The translations under genes were made by a program, and so were the position numbers. Source: Streptomyces sp. CC208A (GTDB lineage: Bacteria; Actinomycetota; Actinomycetes; Streptomycetales; Streptomycetaceae). Taken from it: a DNA stretch of 64,000 nt. The stretch covers positions 1 to 64,000 of the forward strand of contig NZ_JASCXN010000032.1 of assembly GCF_030010625.1 (NCBI RefSeq), written 5' to 3'. Under the pieces are notes generated by a model. The model made no database searches. It saw nothing but the letters and a program-made list of their open reading frames with translations, and had not been told where the DNA came from. The number at the start of each line of letters is the position of its first letter. Position 1 is the first letter of the stretch. Below are positions 47,990-56,217 of the stretch, piece by piece.

Positions 47990-48811
47990 TCAGGCGCGTA
48001 CGTCGTGCATCCGCCCCCGGATCTCGGCCACCCGCGACCGCACCTGCGCAGCCGGAAGGACACCGCTCTCCGTACGGCGTTCGGGGTACTCGCCCCGGCA
48101 GGGCCCGCAGTCGCCGTCCTGGAGGGTGTCCGTGTACCCGGGCGCGCCGCAGGTGCCGCATTCGAGGATGCGGGGCGGCGCGGGGGTGCGCCGGACGGGC
48201 GGCGGCGGCAGCTTGTCGGTGAGGCGGCGGCGTACGAGGCCGGCGGGGTGGTGGACGGACTGCGGGAGGCCGGCGGTGAGGGCGCGCAGGACGCTCTCCT
48301 CGTCGGCGTCCCGCTCGAACCACTCCTCCACCAGCGGCATCAGCGCCCGGCACTCGACATGCGAGAGCGACAGCGCGGAGTTCGTACGCCCGAGCGCGGC
48401 GAGCAGGATGTACGCCCGCGACCGCCTCGGTCCCGCCGACTCCTTCGGCACGTCGCCCTGTTGGAAGGCGGCCCACCACCGACTGTCACGCGGGGTCCGC
48501 GAGAACCACGTTCGAGTGACCCACTTCCCGCCGAGGCACTCCCGCCCCCGCCGCAGATGCCCGGCCCGCTGGATGCGGTTGAGCGCGGTCCGGAGGGCGC
48601 ACTGCCCGTACGGCAGCTGCTTGGCCAGCGTCTTCACCGAGATGTCGCTGCCGTCGGGCAGCCGGTCGATGTACGCGGCGATGGCGGCCTCGCGGGCCGG
48701 AAGATGGGCGAAGTCCTGCCGTCCACGGGCTTCCTGCTGCGGCGCGGACCGCTTGCCGTACCCCGGACTGGCCAGGGGGTGGAGGGCATCACTAAACTCG
48801 GCATCAGCCAT
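47990..48811 (-). CDS. Helix-turn-helix protein with C-terminal Cys cluster
   Basis: 273 aa. The N-terminal half is a winged-helix-like domain (REAAIAAYIDRLPDGSDISV; KTLAKQLPYGQCALRTALNR; IQRAGHLRRGRE). The middle is helical, and the C-terminus has CGTCGAPGYTDTLQDGDCGP followed by C, a four-Cys pattern. Such proteins are scattered in Streptomyces accessory regions; the target is unknown. ATG 48811 has GGAG nine bases upstream; the open frame to 49276 is ignored as GC-rich artefact. Confidence 0.7.
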   Translation of the reverse strand: MADAEFSDALHPLASPGYGKRSAPQQEARGRQDFAHLPAREAAIAAYIDRLPDGSDISVKTLAKQLPYGQCALRTALNRIQRAGHLRRGRECLGGKWVTRTWFSRTPRDSRWWAAFQQGDVPKESAGPRRSRAYILLAALGRTNSALSLSHVECRALMPLVEEWFERDADEESVLRALTAGLPQSVHHPAGLVRRRLTDKLPPPPVRRTPAPPRILECGTCGAPGYTDTLQDGDCGPCRGEYPERRTESGVLPAAQVRSRVAEIRGRMHDVRA

Positions 48812-49429
48812 GAGGATCGACTCCGTAGCGTTGCGATCTTGATGGTGAGACCCTCGCAAGGTGTTCGCAGCACCTGGTGGGGGTCGACTTCTTTCACAAG
48901 CCTGACGCCACGCTAAGCGCTTATGACGCTCCGTGGCAAGTCCGCAACTCTTCGCACCCGCGCCGCCCAACTCGCAGGGTGGGAGGGCGGGTTGTCCAGG
49001 CCCGTACCCCATCCCCAGAACACCGCCCGAACCCCGGACCTTAAGCTTCGGGCCGACCGGCCCATGCCGGGGTGAAGGCGGGCGCGATGTCCCGGCGGGC
49101 ATCCCGGACCCTTTCCGTTTCCGCCCGCCCTCGCCCCCGCCCCTGCCCCCGCCGCCGACGGCCCCGGGGTCATCGATCGCCCCCGGGCGCCGACGGCCGT
49201 CCGGAATCGGCCTCACCGCGACCGGCCCGGCCTCGCGCCGCGAGCTCGTCGGCATCCCGCGCTCCCTGGGCGTCACCGCTGACTTTGGTCCGATCGGCTG
49301 GATGTGCCGGTGGTTCGTGCCGGGGCGCTCCGTGCGGCGCTGGGGCCGAGGTTATGAAGGGAATCGAACGAAATCGGATGAGAGTTCGCCATCCGGTCAT
49401 CCTCGAACATCAATCCCAGGAGTCGCGCG
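48812..49429. other. 618-bp intergenic region
   Basis: No convincing gene: open frames here have no start signals or family features. A perfect 10-bp palindrome TAAGCGCTTA (48914-48923) lies about 100 bp upstream of the helix-turn-helix gene and may be an operator. Base use is less GC-biased near 48820-48930. Confidence 0.4.
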
Positions 49430-49927
49430 ATGCGTCCCATCAGAGCGGCCGGCCTCGGCACGGCCACGCTGGTCACCCTCCTCGCCTTCACCCCCGTCGC
49501 GGCCGTCGCGACGGACGCCGGCCCCACCCAGGCCACGGGCAAGACCCCGACCATCACAGTCCTGGCCGAGGTGCAGCAGGCGACCCGCTTCCCCGTCACC
49601 CCCGGCACCGTCTCGCAGGGCGATCGGGTCGTCGTCCGCTCGGACCTCTTCGACGAGGCGCACAACAAGGTCGGCGAGACCCACGGCAGCTGCACCACCA
49701 CCCGGGGCGGCGACGATGAAGCGGAGCAGTGCCTCGTGACCTACGTCCTCCCGGGCGGCCAGATCACCACGCAGGGCGTGTACTTCGACTACCTCGACCA
49801 GGGTCCCTTCGACGCCGCGATCACCGGCGGCACCGGGAAGTACGAGAAGGCTCGCGGCTCGGTCCACTCCGAGACGATCGCCACGGACCCGAAGGTCGTG
49901 AGGCGCTTCACGATCCACCTCGCCTGA
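49430..49927 (+). CDS. Secreted allene-oxide-cyclase-barrel-like protein
   Basis: 165 aa. Signal peptide (AAGLGTATLVTLLAFTPVAA, then VA), then a beta-barrel domain resembling AOC/dirigent folds: GDRVVVRSDLFDEAHNKVGE, THGSCTTTRGGDDEAEQCLV, TYVLPGGQITTQGVYFDYLD and the hallmark AAITGGTGKYEKARGSVHSE. A Cys pair probably makes a disulfide. Secreted actinobacterial members are common and of unknown role. AGGAG precedes the ATG. Confidence 0.82.
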   Translation: MRPIRAAGLGTATLVTLLAFTPVAAVATDAGPTQATGKTPTITVLAEVQQATRFPVTPGTVSQGDRVVVRSDLFDEAHNKVGETHGSCTTTRGGDDEAEQCLVTYVLPGGQITTQGVYFDYLDQGPFDAAITGGTGKYEKARGSVHSETIATDPKVVRRFTIHLA

Positions 49928-50078
49928 CGGACCCCGACGTCCACCTGACCCCGGAATCCGGCCTTCTCCCCTCGCGTCGCACCTGGGAGACGGTCGTACG
50001 AAAGGAGCTGCGGGTCAGGGGGCGTCCAGGGCGGCTCGCCCTTCACACGGCGCTCGCCGCTTCCTCGTGCCCGCCCGC

Positions 50079-50122
50079 GCCGACATTCCGGCCTTCCCAT
50101 GCCGACACCCCGGCCTTCCCGT
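50079..50122. repeat. Two tandem 22-bp imperfect repeats
   Basis: GCCGACATTCCGGCCTTCCC and GCCGACACCCCGGCCTTCCC (first 20 bases of each 22-bp unit) lie head to tail, 19 of 22 positions identical. They are in the non-coding stretch before the DinB remnant. Confidence 0.7.
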
Positions 50123-50174
50123 GCCGGGCCGCGCACGGCAGGGCGAGCCCCGCGACGGGCGGCCTGCACGGGCG

Positions 50175-50331
50175 AAGAAGACCGACCCCGATCATGCGGC
50201 GACCGGGACCAACCTCCTCGGCCTGGTCAAGCACGTGGCCACCGTCGCGGCCAAGTACGACGAGGAAACCCGTGCGGCCTACCGCGCGAAGATCGAGCGG
50301 GCCGCCAGGGCGGCGGTACCGACCCGACCGG
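50175..50331 (+). pseudogene. Remnant of a DinB/DUF664-family gene with an internal deletion
   Basis: In one frame the DNA encodes ATGTNLLGLVKHVATVAAKY directly followed by DEETRAAYRAKIERAARAA. In intact Streptomyces DinB/DUF664 proteins the block TPTGTNLLGLVKHVA lies near residue 40 and a block like AYRDRLERVAREA is at the extreme C-terminus, about 110 residues later. The middle, including the metal-binding His residues, is missing and there is no proper start. The surrounding 49928-50502 has no other gene. Confidence 0.5.
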
Positions 50332-50462
50332 CGACGGACCGGGCCGGAGGACGTCTCACAGGGAGTGATCTCCGTGCCCGTCCTCGACGGGCGCGTTGTC
50401 GACCGGGAACAGCATGCCGGGCCCTGTGGCCGGGCGGTTGACAGCACTCCACACTCCACCCC

Positions 50463-50483
50463 CCCCGCCGCATGACGGCGGGG
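50463..50483 (-). terminator. Terminator of the 50503-51009 lipoprotein gene
   Basis: CCCCGCCG-CATGA-CGGCGGGG, an 8-bp perfect stem with a 5-nt loop, lies 20 nt past the minus-strand stop. Confidence 0.65.
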
Positions 50484-50502
50484 CGAAGCAGCCGGGCCCG
50501 AA

Positions 50503-51009
50503 CTATCCGGCAGCATCCGAAGGCGGCGGATAGTCGTCCACGTGCCAGACCGTTCCGTCCGCGCAGGGATGGCCGGCGAACTGGTCGGAGGTTCCGCCGC
50601 CCAAGGACATGCGGTCGCCTTCGCGGGCGAAGACCTCGCCGTCCTCGTCGCGGACGACGGCCTTGCCGTTCTCCCACGCAGCGGTCCACCCGTGTGCCCA
50701 GGACAGTGCGCTGACCACCTTGCTGCCGTCACCTCGGAAGCCGAGACAGTTCCTGTCCGTGACCAACAGCGTCCCAGGCATGTGGGCGAGCAGCCCATCG
50801 CCGGGGGCGCCCTTCGAACGGTTGATCATCCGGGGTGGCGTCGCGGGCTTCTCGGCCGCGCCGACCGCCTTCCCCTCGGCGGCGACGGTCTTCGGGGCCG
50901 GGTCCTCCGGTGCCCCGCCGGTGGCCGACCCGCAGCCGGTGACCCCCGCCAGCAGCAGGACTCCCGCCACGGCCGCCACGCCACGGTGCACGGTCTGGTG
51001 GTCTGCCAT
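50503..51009 (-). CDS. Lipoprotein of unknown function
   Basis: 168 aa. Lipobox signal (VAGVLLLAGVTGCGSATGG), a Pro/Ala/Glu linker to ~65, then a compact domain: MINRSKGAPGDGLLAHMPGT, LLVTDRNCLGFRGDGSKVVS, AAWENGKAVVRDEDGEVFAR, TSDQFAGHPCADGTVWHVDD. The two Cys probably pair. The beta-rich pattern is unassigned. ATG 51009 lies just behind a GGACGGG. Confidence 0.75.
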   Translation of the reverse strand: MADHQTVHRGVAAVAGVLLLAGVTGCGSATGGAPEDPAPKTVAAEGKAVGAAEKPATPPRMINRSKGAPGDGLLAHMPGTLLVTDRNCLGFRGDGSKVVSALSWAHGWTAAWENGKAVVRDEDGEVFAREGDRMSLGGGTSDQFAGHPCADGTVWHVDDYPPPSDAAG

Positions 51010-51228
51010 CGCATCCCGTCCGTTCGTCAGGCGCACGACTGGTGTGCGCTCCAGGGTGGGACGGGCGTGCCGCCGTACAGGTTCCGTACGGTGACGTGGA
51101 GGCGGACATGGTGGAGCCGGCGTTCGGGTACGGCTCGCACGTGGTCGACGCGGTCCGCTCCCCAGCCTCCGGGCGCGCTCGTCGCCGCCTCCGCCGCCTC
51201 CGCCGCCACCCATGTCCAACTCGGGTCA

Positions 51229-51258
51229 TTGACGCGACAGTTGGTCTAGGCCAATGAT
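51229..51258 (+). promoter_or_regulatory. Deacetylase promoter with an embedded DasR-type operator
   Basis: TTGACG (51229-51234), 18 nt, AATGAT (51253-51258), with ATG at 51265 where transcription should start. TTGGTC-TA-GGCCAA (51241-51254) fills the spacer; it differs from a perfect TTGGTCTAGACCAA palindrome at one position. Confidence 0.65.
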
Positions 51259-51264
51259 GTGGTC

Positions 51265-51963
51265 ATGCTGAGACTCCGTCTGCGTCACGCCGTACGCGGC
51301 GCGCTCGCCGCCCTCGTCCCGCTCGCCCTCCTCGGGGCCGTCGGTGGCCCCGCGCACGCCGCCCCGGAGGGGGCGGCGGCCTGGCCCGAACCCGCGCCCG
51401 TGGTCTCCCGGGTCGAGACCACGGACCCGGTCGTCTTCATCACCATCGACGACGGCTGGTTCCACGACCCGGCCGCCGCGAAGCTGCTGCTCGACCGCCG
51501 GGTGCCGGCCTCGCTCTTCCTGCTCCCGGGGGCGTACTCGTACGACTCCGGCTACTTCCACCAGCTGCTCGACCACGGGCGGTCCCGCGTCGAGAACCAC
51601 TCGGTCGACCACCCCTACCTCACCACGCTCGACGCCGCAGGCCAGAAGGCCGAGATCTGCGGGGCACGGGACGCGCACCTTGCCGAGTTCGGCGACGGGC
51701 CCCGGCTGCTGCGCCCGCCGTTCGGCGTGTACGACGCCACCACCCTGACCGTCGCCCGCACCTGCGGCGCGAAGGCCGTGGTGACCTGGACGCACAACTT
51801 CACCGGCGTGGGCGAGTCGGGACCGGCGCCCGAGCTGAAGGCCGGCGACATCATCCTGCTGCACTTCGAACCGACCCTGGAGCAGGACCTGAAGCGCGCC
51901 CTGGACCTGGCCGAGGCGGCCGGCCTGAAGCCCGCGCCACTACGGGAGTACGTACCGGAGTAG
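51265..51963 (+). CDS. Secreted polysaccharide deacetylase (NodB family)
   Basis: 232 aa. Signal peptide (RGALAALVPLALLGAVGGPA, then HA) and a NodB domain: VVFITIDDGWFHDPAAAKLL with the catalytic Asp pair, RVENHSVDHPYLTT with the metal-binding HxxxH, LLRPPFGVYDATTL and a C-terminal IILLHFEP. It removes N-acetyl groups from chitin-like or peptidoglycan substrates outside the cell. The dre-like site in its promoter points to chitin/GlcNAc control. GTG 51259 in frame is an alternative start. Confidence 0.88.
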   Translation: MLRLRLRHAVRGALAALVPLALLGAVGGPAHAAPEGAAAWPEPAPVVSRVETTDPVVFITIDDGWFHDPAAAKLLLDRRVPASLFLLPGAYSYDSGYFHQLLDHGRSRVENHSVDHPYLTTLDAAGQKAEICGARDAHLAEFGDGPRLLRPPFGVYDATTLTVARTCGAKAVVTWTHNFTGVGESGPAPELKAGDIILLHFEPTLEQDLKRALDLAEAAGLKPAPLREYVPE

Positions 51964-52010
51964 TCGCTACGGGGTGAGGTGCGGGAGGAAGGAGACGGCC
52001 CCCGTACCCC

Positions 52011-52031
52011 CCCGTACCCCCCGTACCCCCG
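52011..52031. repeat. Short CCCCGTAC tandem repeat
   Basis: Three units of CCCGTACCC type, 8-10 bp period, between convergent genes. A simple-sequence expansion; no role is apparent. Confidence 0.5.
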
Positions 52032-52091
52032 GAGGGTGTGGGGCGTCGGGGCCGGATGGAGGCCCGGACACGCCAGGAGGCGGCGGCCTTT

Positions 52092-53063
52092 TCATCCGTC
52101 TCGCAGCTCCGCCAGCGTCGCCTGGACGGTGGCGATCATCTCGTGCGGCCGGTGGAGGACGGTCGCGGCCGTGAAGCGGAGGGCGCGTCGTACCTCTGGG
52201 TGGGAGGCCAGGCGGTTGAACCTCTCCGTATCCCGCTCGTGGGCCTCCCGGGTCCCGTGGAAGGCGTAGCCCTCCACCTCGACCGCCAGCCCCTCGGGCC
52301 GGAAGAGGAAGTCCGGTCGGAGCGTGCGGCCGTCCGTGGGGAAGCAGAGCGGGACCTGCGTCTCGGGGTGGAGCCCGGCGTCGTGCATGCGGAGCCGGGC
52401 GACGGTCTCCGCCGGCGAGCCGGAGAGCGGGTCGACGAGGGGCAGCCAGAGGCTCGCCCGCCGGCTTCCCTTTCTCGTCGGGCCCTTCGACAGGAGCTCC
52501 TCACGGAGAAGGCCAGGGGAACGGATGAGGGGAGGCCGGACCACCCCGCGCACCCTCCGCCGGGAGAGGGCGGAGTCCGCGGCGACGACCGCCTCGTCAC
52601 GCGAGCCGAGCCGTATCACGTCGCCGACCGTGCGGACCGGGGTCGTCACCCGGAGCCCCTTCCGTACGGTGACGTCGCACGCGTCCAGGGGGATCAGGCG
52701 GACGAGCGTGCCGGGGCGGCGTCTCTGCAGGGCGGGGTGGGGGTCGGTGAGCTCGACGGGGTCCGTCGCCCGGGGGCCGTCGAGGAGTTCGATCCGGTGG
52801 AGGACGGCGGCCGACCGGTGACTGCAGACGAGCCGGGGCTGGAGCAACTGCAGGGCCCTGGCGCGGTGTTCCCAGTCCACCACCACCCCGGGCGGCGCCC
52901 AGGCACCCCGGCAGATCGGCTGCCACCGTCCGCTCCGGAGGCGCCGCTTCACCCTGCCCGGCGGCCAGCCCGCCGCGTGCGCCCACTCGGTGAGGAGCAC
53001 CCCGTCGCGGGCCAGTCGCGCCAGGTCGTCCGCTGTGAACTCCGTGCCGCCCGTGCTGTTCAT
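52092..53063 (-). CDS. AbiEi-like winged-helix protein with C-terminal DUF559/PD-(D/E)XK-like domain
   Basis: 323 aa. The N-terminal domain (DLARLARDGVLLTEWAHAAG, GRWQPICRGAWAPPG) matches the antitoxin-type HTH of AbiEi relatives. The C-terminal domain has TLRPDFLFRPEGLAVEVEGY followed by AFHGTREAHERDTERFNRLA, the D...ExE order of Vsr/DUF559 nucleases. No AbiEii toxin is adjacent. ATG 53063 is preferred over ATG 53078 because a start there is also kept in the related pseudogene at 55331-56217. Function unknown; often called a type IV TA or DUF559 protein. Confidence 0.72.
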   Translation of the reverse strand: MNSTGGTEFTADDLARLARDGVLLTEWAHAAGWPPGRVKRRLRSGRWQPICRGAWAPPGVVVDWEHRARALQLLQPRLVCSHRSAAVLHRIELLDGPRATDPVELTDPHPALQRRRPGTLVRLIPLDACDVTVRKGLRVTTPVRTVGDVIRLGSRDEAVVAADSALSRRRVRGVVRPPLIRSPGLLREELLSKGPTRKGSRRASLWLPLVDPLSGSPAETVARLRMHDAGLHPETQVPLCFPTDGRTLRPDFLFRPEGLAVEVEGYAFHGTREAHERDTERFNRLASHPEVRRALRFTAATVLHRPHEMIATVQATLAELRDG

Positions 53064-53137
53064 GGACCAACGATCCATGAACGAGGGGCGGTCCGCATCC
53101 CCTGTGGAAAACGTGGAGTTCGGGGCTGGTGGTCGGG

Positions 53138-53956
53138 TCAGCGGTGGGTGGGGAACAGGGTGTCGAGGTCGGAGTAGGAGAGGGCGCCGGTGAGCGGGGG
53201 GTGGGCGCCGGTGGCGTACAGCTGCCGCGCGGCTCGGTGAGCGGCGGTGTACGCGGTCTGGGCGACGCTCGTGCCGAGGCTGACGCGGGCGACGCCGAGG
53301 GCGCCGAGTTCGGCGACGGTGGGCGTTCCGGGTTCGGCCAGGACGTTCAGCGGTACGGGGACGGCCGCGGCGAGTTCCGCGAGGAGGGCGGGGTCGGTGA
53401 CGCCGGGGACGAAGACGCCGTCGGCGCCGGCGTCCACGTAGGCGCGCGCCCGCTCCAGGGTGTCCTTCAGACGGGTGGCGGGGTCGCCGAGGCCGAACAG
53501 GTACGTGTCCGTACGGGCGTTGAGGAAGAGAGGCACGCCCGCACGGTCCGCCGCCGCCCGGGCCGCCGTCAGTCGTGCGGCGAGTTCGGCCGGAGGGCGG
53601 GTGCCGTCCTCGATGTTGACGCCCACGGCGCCCGCCTCCAGGACCCGCGCGACCGTCTCGGCGACGCCTGCCGCGTCCTGGCCGTACCCGCCCTCGATGT
53701 CGGCGGTGACCGGTACGTCGACCGCCGCGACGACACGGGCGATCAGGTCCACCACCCGGTCCGGGGAGACGGCCTCCCCGTCCGGGCGGCCGAGCGCCCA
53801 GGAGACCCCGGCGCTGGTGGTGGCGATCGCGGGCGCCCCCGCCGCCTCGATGACACGGGCACTGGCGACGTCCCAGGCGTTGGCGAGGGCGAGGGGGCGG
53901 GCGGGGGTGTGGAGGGAGCGGAAGAGCCGGGCCTTGTCCTTGGATGATGTGCTCAT
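53138..53956 (-). CDS. Isocitrate lyase / PEP mutase family protein
   Basis: 272 aa ICL/PEPM barrel: PLALANAWDVASARVIEAAG, TSAGVSWALGRPDGE, the metal-binding ADIEGGYGQ, and VGVNIEDGTRP. The KKCGH motif of true isocitrate lyases is absent, so it is more likely a carboxyvinyl-phosphonate mutase or methylisocitrate-lyase-like lyase. Stand-alone gene; ATG 53956 has no clear ribosome site. Confidence 0.85.
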   Translation of the reverse strand: MSTSSKDKARLFRSLHTPARPLALANAWDVASARVIEAAGAPAIATTSAGVSWALGRPDGEAVSPDRVVDLIARVVAAVDVPVTADIEGGYGQDAAGVAETVARVLEAGAVGVNIEDGTRPPAELAARLTAARAAADRAGVPLFLNARTDTYLFGLGDPATRLKDTLERARAYVDAGADGVFVPGVTDPALLAELAAAVPVPLNVLAEPGTPTVAELGALGVARVSLGTSVAQTAYTAAHRAARQLYATGAHPPLTGALSYSDLDTLFPTHR

Positions 53957-54073
53957 GCGGTCAGTCAAGCAACGGCCCGGGCTCCCTGTCCGGCAGAAAA
54001 CCGACACCACCGTCGCCCGGTGCCGACCCCGGCTCATCGCGGTTGCGGTCGGCGCGGGCGCCTCACGAGCTCG

Positions 54074-54484
54074 TCAGGCGCGCTCGGGCCAGACCGGGCC
54101 CTGGTCGGTCCAGATGACGCCCTTGTTGCGGCACAGGCAGAAGGGGTGGCCGATCGGGTCGGTGTAGACCTGCCAGCCGTAGCCGTCGGGGCCGATGAAG
54201 TCCTGCCTCAGCGTCGCACCGAGGTCGAGGACGCGGCGCTGCTCGGACTCGATCTCGTCCACTTCGAAGTCGAGATGGAACTGCTTGGGGTGCTCGCTGT
54301 CGGGCCACTGCGGAGCGCGGTAGTCGTCCACCCGGATGAATGCCAGCTCGATCTCGCCGAACTGGATGCCGGCCCAGTCCTCGGAGCTGCCTTCCTTGAC
54401 CGGACGGCCCGTCACCTCGGAGTAGAAAGCCGCCAGCTTCATCGTGTCCGGGCAGTCGATGATGAAATCGGTGAGTCGCAGCAT
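54074..54484 (-). CDS. VOC (glyoxalase/bleomycin-resistance fold) protein, internal start
   Basis: 136 aa when read from ATG 54484. The complete VOC domain starts at MLRLTDFIIDCPDTMKLAAF, as free-standing family members do. A -10-like CAAGAT (54496-54491) lies 6 nt upstream, the spacing of leaderless starts. Same frame and stop as the fused PIN-VOC reading, so this is an alternative product rather than a separate locus. The substrate is unknown. Confidence 0.5.
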   Translation of the reverse strand: MLRLTDFIIDCPDTMKLAAFYSEVTGRPVKEGSSEDWAGIQFGEIELAFIRVDDYRAPQWPDSEHPKQFHLDFEVDEIESEQRRVLDLGATLRQDFIGPDGYGWQVYTDPIGHPFCLCRNKGVIWTDQGPVWPERA

Positions 54485-54937
54485 CCCGCGATCTTGGCAC
54501 AAGCTCACATCCGGCTTCGATACAGGCCCTGGACGAGACAGGCCCTGGATCAGTTCGACGGCGATGCGAGGCCGGCACAGTCGGCGCAGGGCGTCCGTGT
54601 CGCCCGTGAGGACGGTGACGTCGCCGTGCTCCGCGTGAGCCGTGGCCGCGAGCATCGCGTCGACGGCGTACTTGTGGCCGTGCAGACCTTCCTCGGCGAG
54701 CAGTCTGCTCGCCGCACGTGCGATCTCCTCCGTGACGGGGCGCACCTTGGCCAGGGAGACGGCCTGGTCGAACGCCGCCTGCGGCACCTTCGGGTCGCGT
54801 GCCTCCACCAGCGTCGCGGCGCTCGTCACGACGAGCAGATCCGGTCTGCGGGCGACGTCCAGCCATACGGTCATGTCGCGGTGCCGACGGGAGAGCTTGG
54901 AGAGGGCCTCGCCGTCGAGAACGAGAGTTCCGCTCAT
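54074..54937 (-). CDS. PIN-domain toxin (VapC-like) reading in frame into a glyoxalase-fold (VOC) domain
   Basis: 287 aa. Residues 1-~130 are a PIN domain: MSGTLVLDGEALSKLSRRHR, TSAATLVEARDP and HKYAVDAMLAATAHAEHGDV, then TVLTGDTDALRRL, with the acidic residues expected in VapC RNases. After a linker with a CCAGGGCCTGT direct repeat, residues ~152-287 form a VOC domain (MLRLTDFIIDCPDTMKLAAF; IELAFIRVDD; VYTDPIGHPFCLCRN). Starts in an ATGA overlap with the antitoxin. No stop separates the parts, but the VOC part has its own start at 54484, so it may also be made alone. Confidence 0.7.
   Translation of the reverse strand: MSGTLVLDGEALSKLSRRHRDMTVWLDVARRPDLLVVTSAATLVEARDPKVPQAAFDQAVSLAKVRPVTEEIARAASRLLAEEGLHGHKYAVDAMLAATAHAEHGDVTVLTGDTDALRRLCRPRIAVELIQGLSRPGPVSKPDVSLCQDRGMLRLTDFIIDCPDTMKLAAFYSEVTGRPVKEGSSEDWAGIQFGEIELAFIRVDDYRAPQWPDSEHPKQFHLDFEVDEIESEQRRVLDLGATLRQDFIGPDGYGWQVYTDPIGHPFCLCRNKGVIWTDQGPVWPERA
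54491..54496 (-). promoter_or_regulatory. -10 element for the internal VOC start
   Basis: CAAGAT on the minus strand, 6 nt before ATG 54484, inside the linker of the PIN-VOC reading frame. Confidence 0.35.
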
Positions 54938-55227
54938 GCGGCGTCCGCCGGAGCGGACTCACCACGGTGAGCGGCGCGGTGGGCGGCGTGGTGGGCGCGG
55001 ATGCGCTCGGCCCTGTCCGACACCTCGGCGGGGTCGACCGGTCCGTGCTCCGCCTCCGCGGCGGCGATGTACTCGTCGATGGCCTCGCGCTGGAGCTGCC
55101 GCTGGACGGCTTCCTCGATATAGGAGGAGACGCCTTGTCTGCCGGCGCGTGCGCGGATCGCCTCCAGGGTCTCGGCGCGCAGGGAGACGCTGGTGACTCG
55201 GGTCTTGCCGGGGCGAGGCTTGTCCAT
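54934..55227 (-). CDS. VapB-type ribbon-helix-helix antitoxin
   Basis: 97 aa. N-terminal beta strand and helices of a CopG/RHH domain (KTRVTSVSLRAETLEAIRAR, AGRQGVSSYIEEAVQRQLQR) and a charged C-terminal tail that would wrap the toxin. Overlaps the PIN toxin start by ATGA, the standard antitoxin-first order. Probably neutralises the PIN domain and represses the operon. Confidence 0.82.
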   Translation of the reverse strand: MDKPRPGKTRVTSVSLRAETLEAIRARAGRQGVSSYIEEAVQRQLQREAIDEYIAAAEAEHGPVDPAEVSDRAERIRAHHAAHRAAHRGESAPADAA

Positions 55228-55330
55228 GAGGAAAGTGTCTTACGTGACCTACTGACCCGCTGGTGCTCCGCGGCGCCCGGCCACCGCCCGCCGGCGGAGG
55301 GGGCACCCCGGAGGCCCCGAGTACAGGAGT

Positions 55331-56217
55331 TCAGCCGACGGAGGTCGGGGCGCCGGGCTCTCCGAGTTCCCCGAGCGCCGTCCGGATCTCCGCCGTCATC
55401 CGCTCGGGGTGCGCGAAGACCCCGCGGGCCGTGAAGCGCGGCATCCGGCGGACCTCCGGGCAGGACCGGAGCGCGTTGAAGGGGGCGAGGTCCCGCTCGT
55501 GCGCCCGGCGCGTGCCGTGGTACGCGCAGCCCTCGACCTCCACCGCCAGGCCCGCGGCCCGGAAGGGGAAGTCCGGGTGGAGGAGGTGGCCGCCGGGGGT
55601 GCGCAGGGGTGGCCGGCACTCGGGGGAGAGGGCCGCGCCGGCCATCCGCAGGCGGGCCACCGTCTCCGCCGGCGAGCCCGCCGCCGGGTCCGCAGGCGGG
55701 AGCCAGGACCGGGCGCGCGGCGCACCCGGACGCCGTACCGCCAACTGCGAGGCCAACTCCCCGTACCGGACCGGCGGTTCCCTTCGTACGCCACCGACCA
55801 CCCGGCGGGACGGCGCCGAGTCCGCGACCACCACCGCCTCCTCCCGGAGGCCCGTATCAGGTCGGCGACCGTCCGCGCGGCCGTCGTCGTCCGCAGGCCC
55901 CGGCGCAGGCAGACGTCCTCCGGCGGGAGCGAGGCCCTGGATCCGGAGGGCACCCGTATCCCCGTCAGGACCTCGATCCGGTGCAGCCGCGCCGCCGTAC
56001 CGTGGCTGCAGACCCGGCCGGGGCGCAGCAGTTGGAGCGCGGTCTTCCGGACCCGCCAGTCCGTCTCCTTGCCCGGCACCGCCCACGCACCCCGGCGGAT
56101 CCGCTGCCGGCCGTCCCGCCGCAGCCGCGCGGTGAGCCGGCCCGGCGGCCGGTCCGCCGCCGGCGCCCAGGCCGTCAGGAGCACCCCGCCCCAAGCGAGG
56201 ATCAGCAGCTCGTACAT
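55331..56217 (-). pseudogene. Frameshifted paralogue of the AbiEi/DUF559-like gene at 52092-53063
   Basis: The N-terminal half reads from ATG 56217 (MYELLILAWGGVLLTAWAPA; RRDGRQRIRRGAWAVPGKET; TVADLIR). The C-terminal half is in another frame (LREEAVVVADSAPSRRVVGG; LLHPDFPFRAAGLAVEVEGC, then AYHGTRRAHERDLAPFNALR) to the stop at 55331. The switch is near 55850-55857 in a CGGGCCTCCGGG tract, best explained by loss of one base. Both halves align with the intact gene 2.3 kb upstream. Both genes also share the upstream tract CCCCTGTGGAAAA. Confidence 0.75.

Noticed and set aside
49928..50502. An insertion sequence or transposase remnant in the decayed region
   Set aside because: No transposase motif or terminal inverted repeat was seen; the only homology is to a DinB protein.
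52092..53063. A complete type IV (AbiE) toxin-antitoxin pair
   Set aside because: Only the AbiEi-like domain is present. No nucleotidyltransferase (AbiEii) gene is adjacent.
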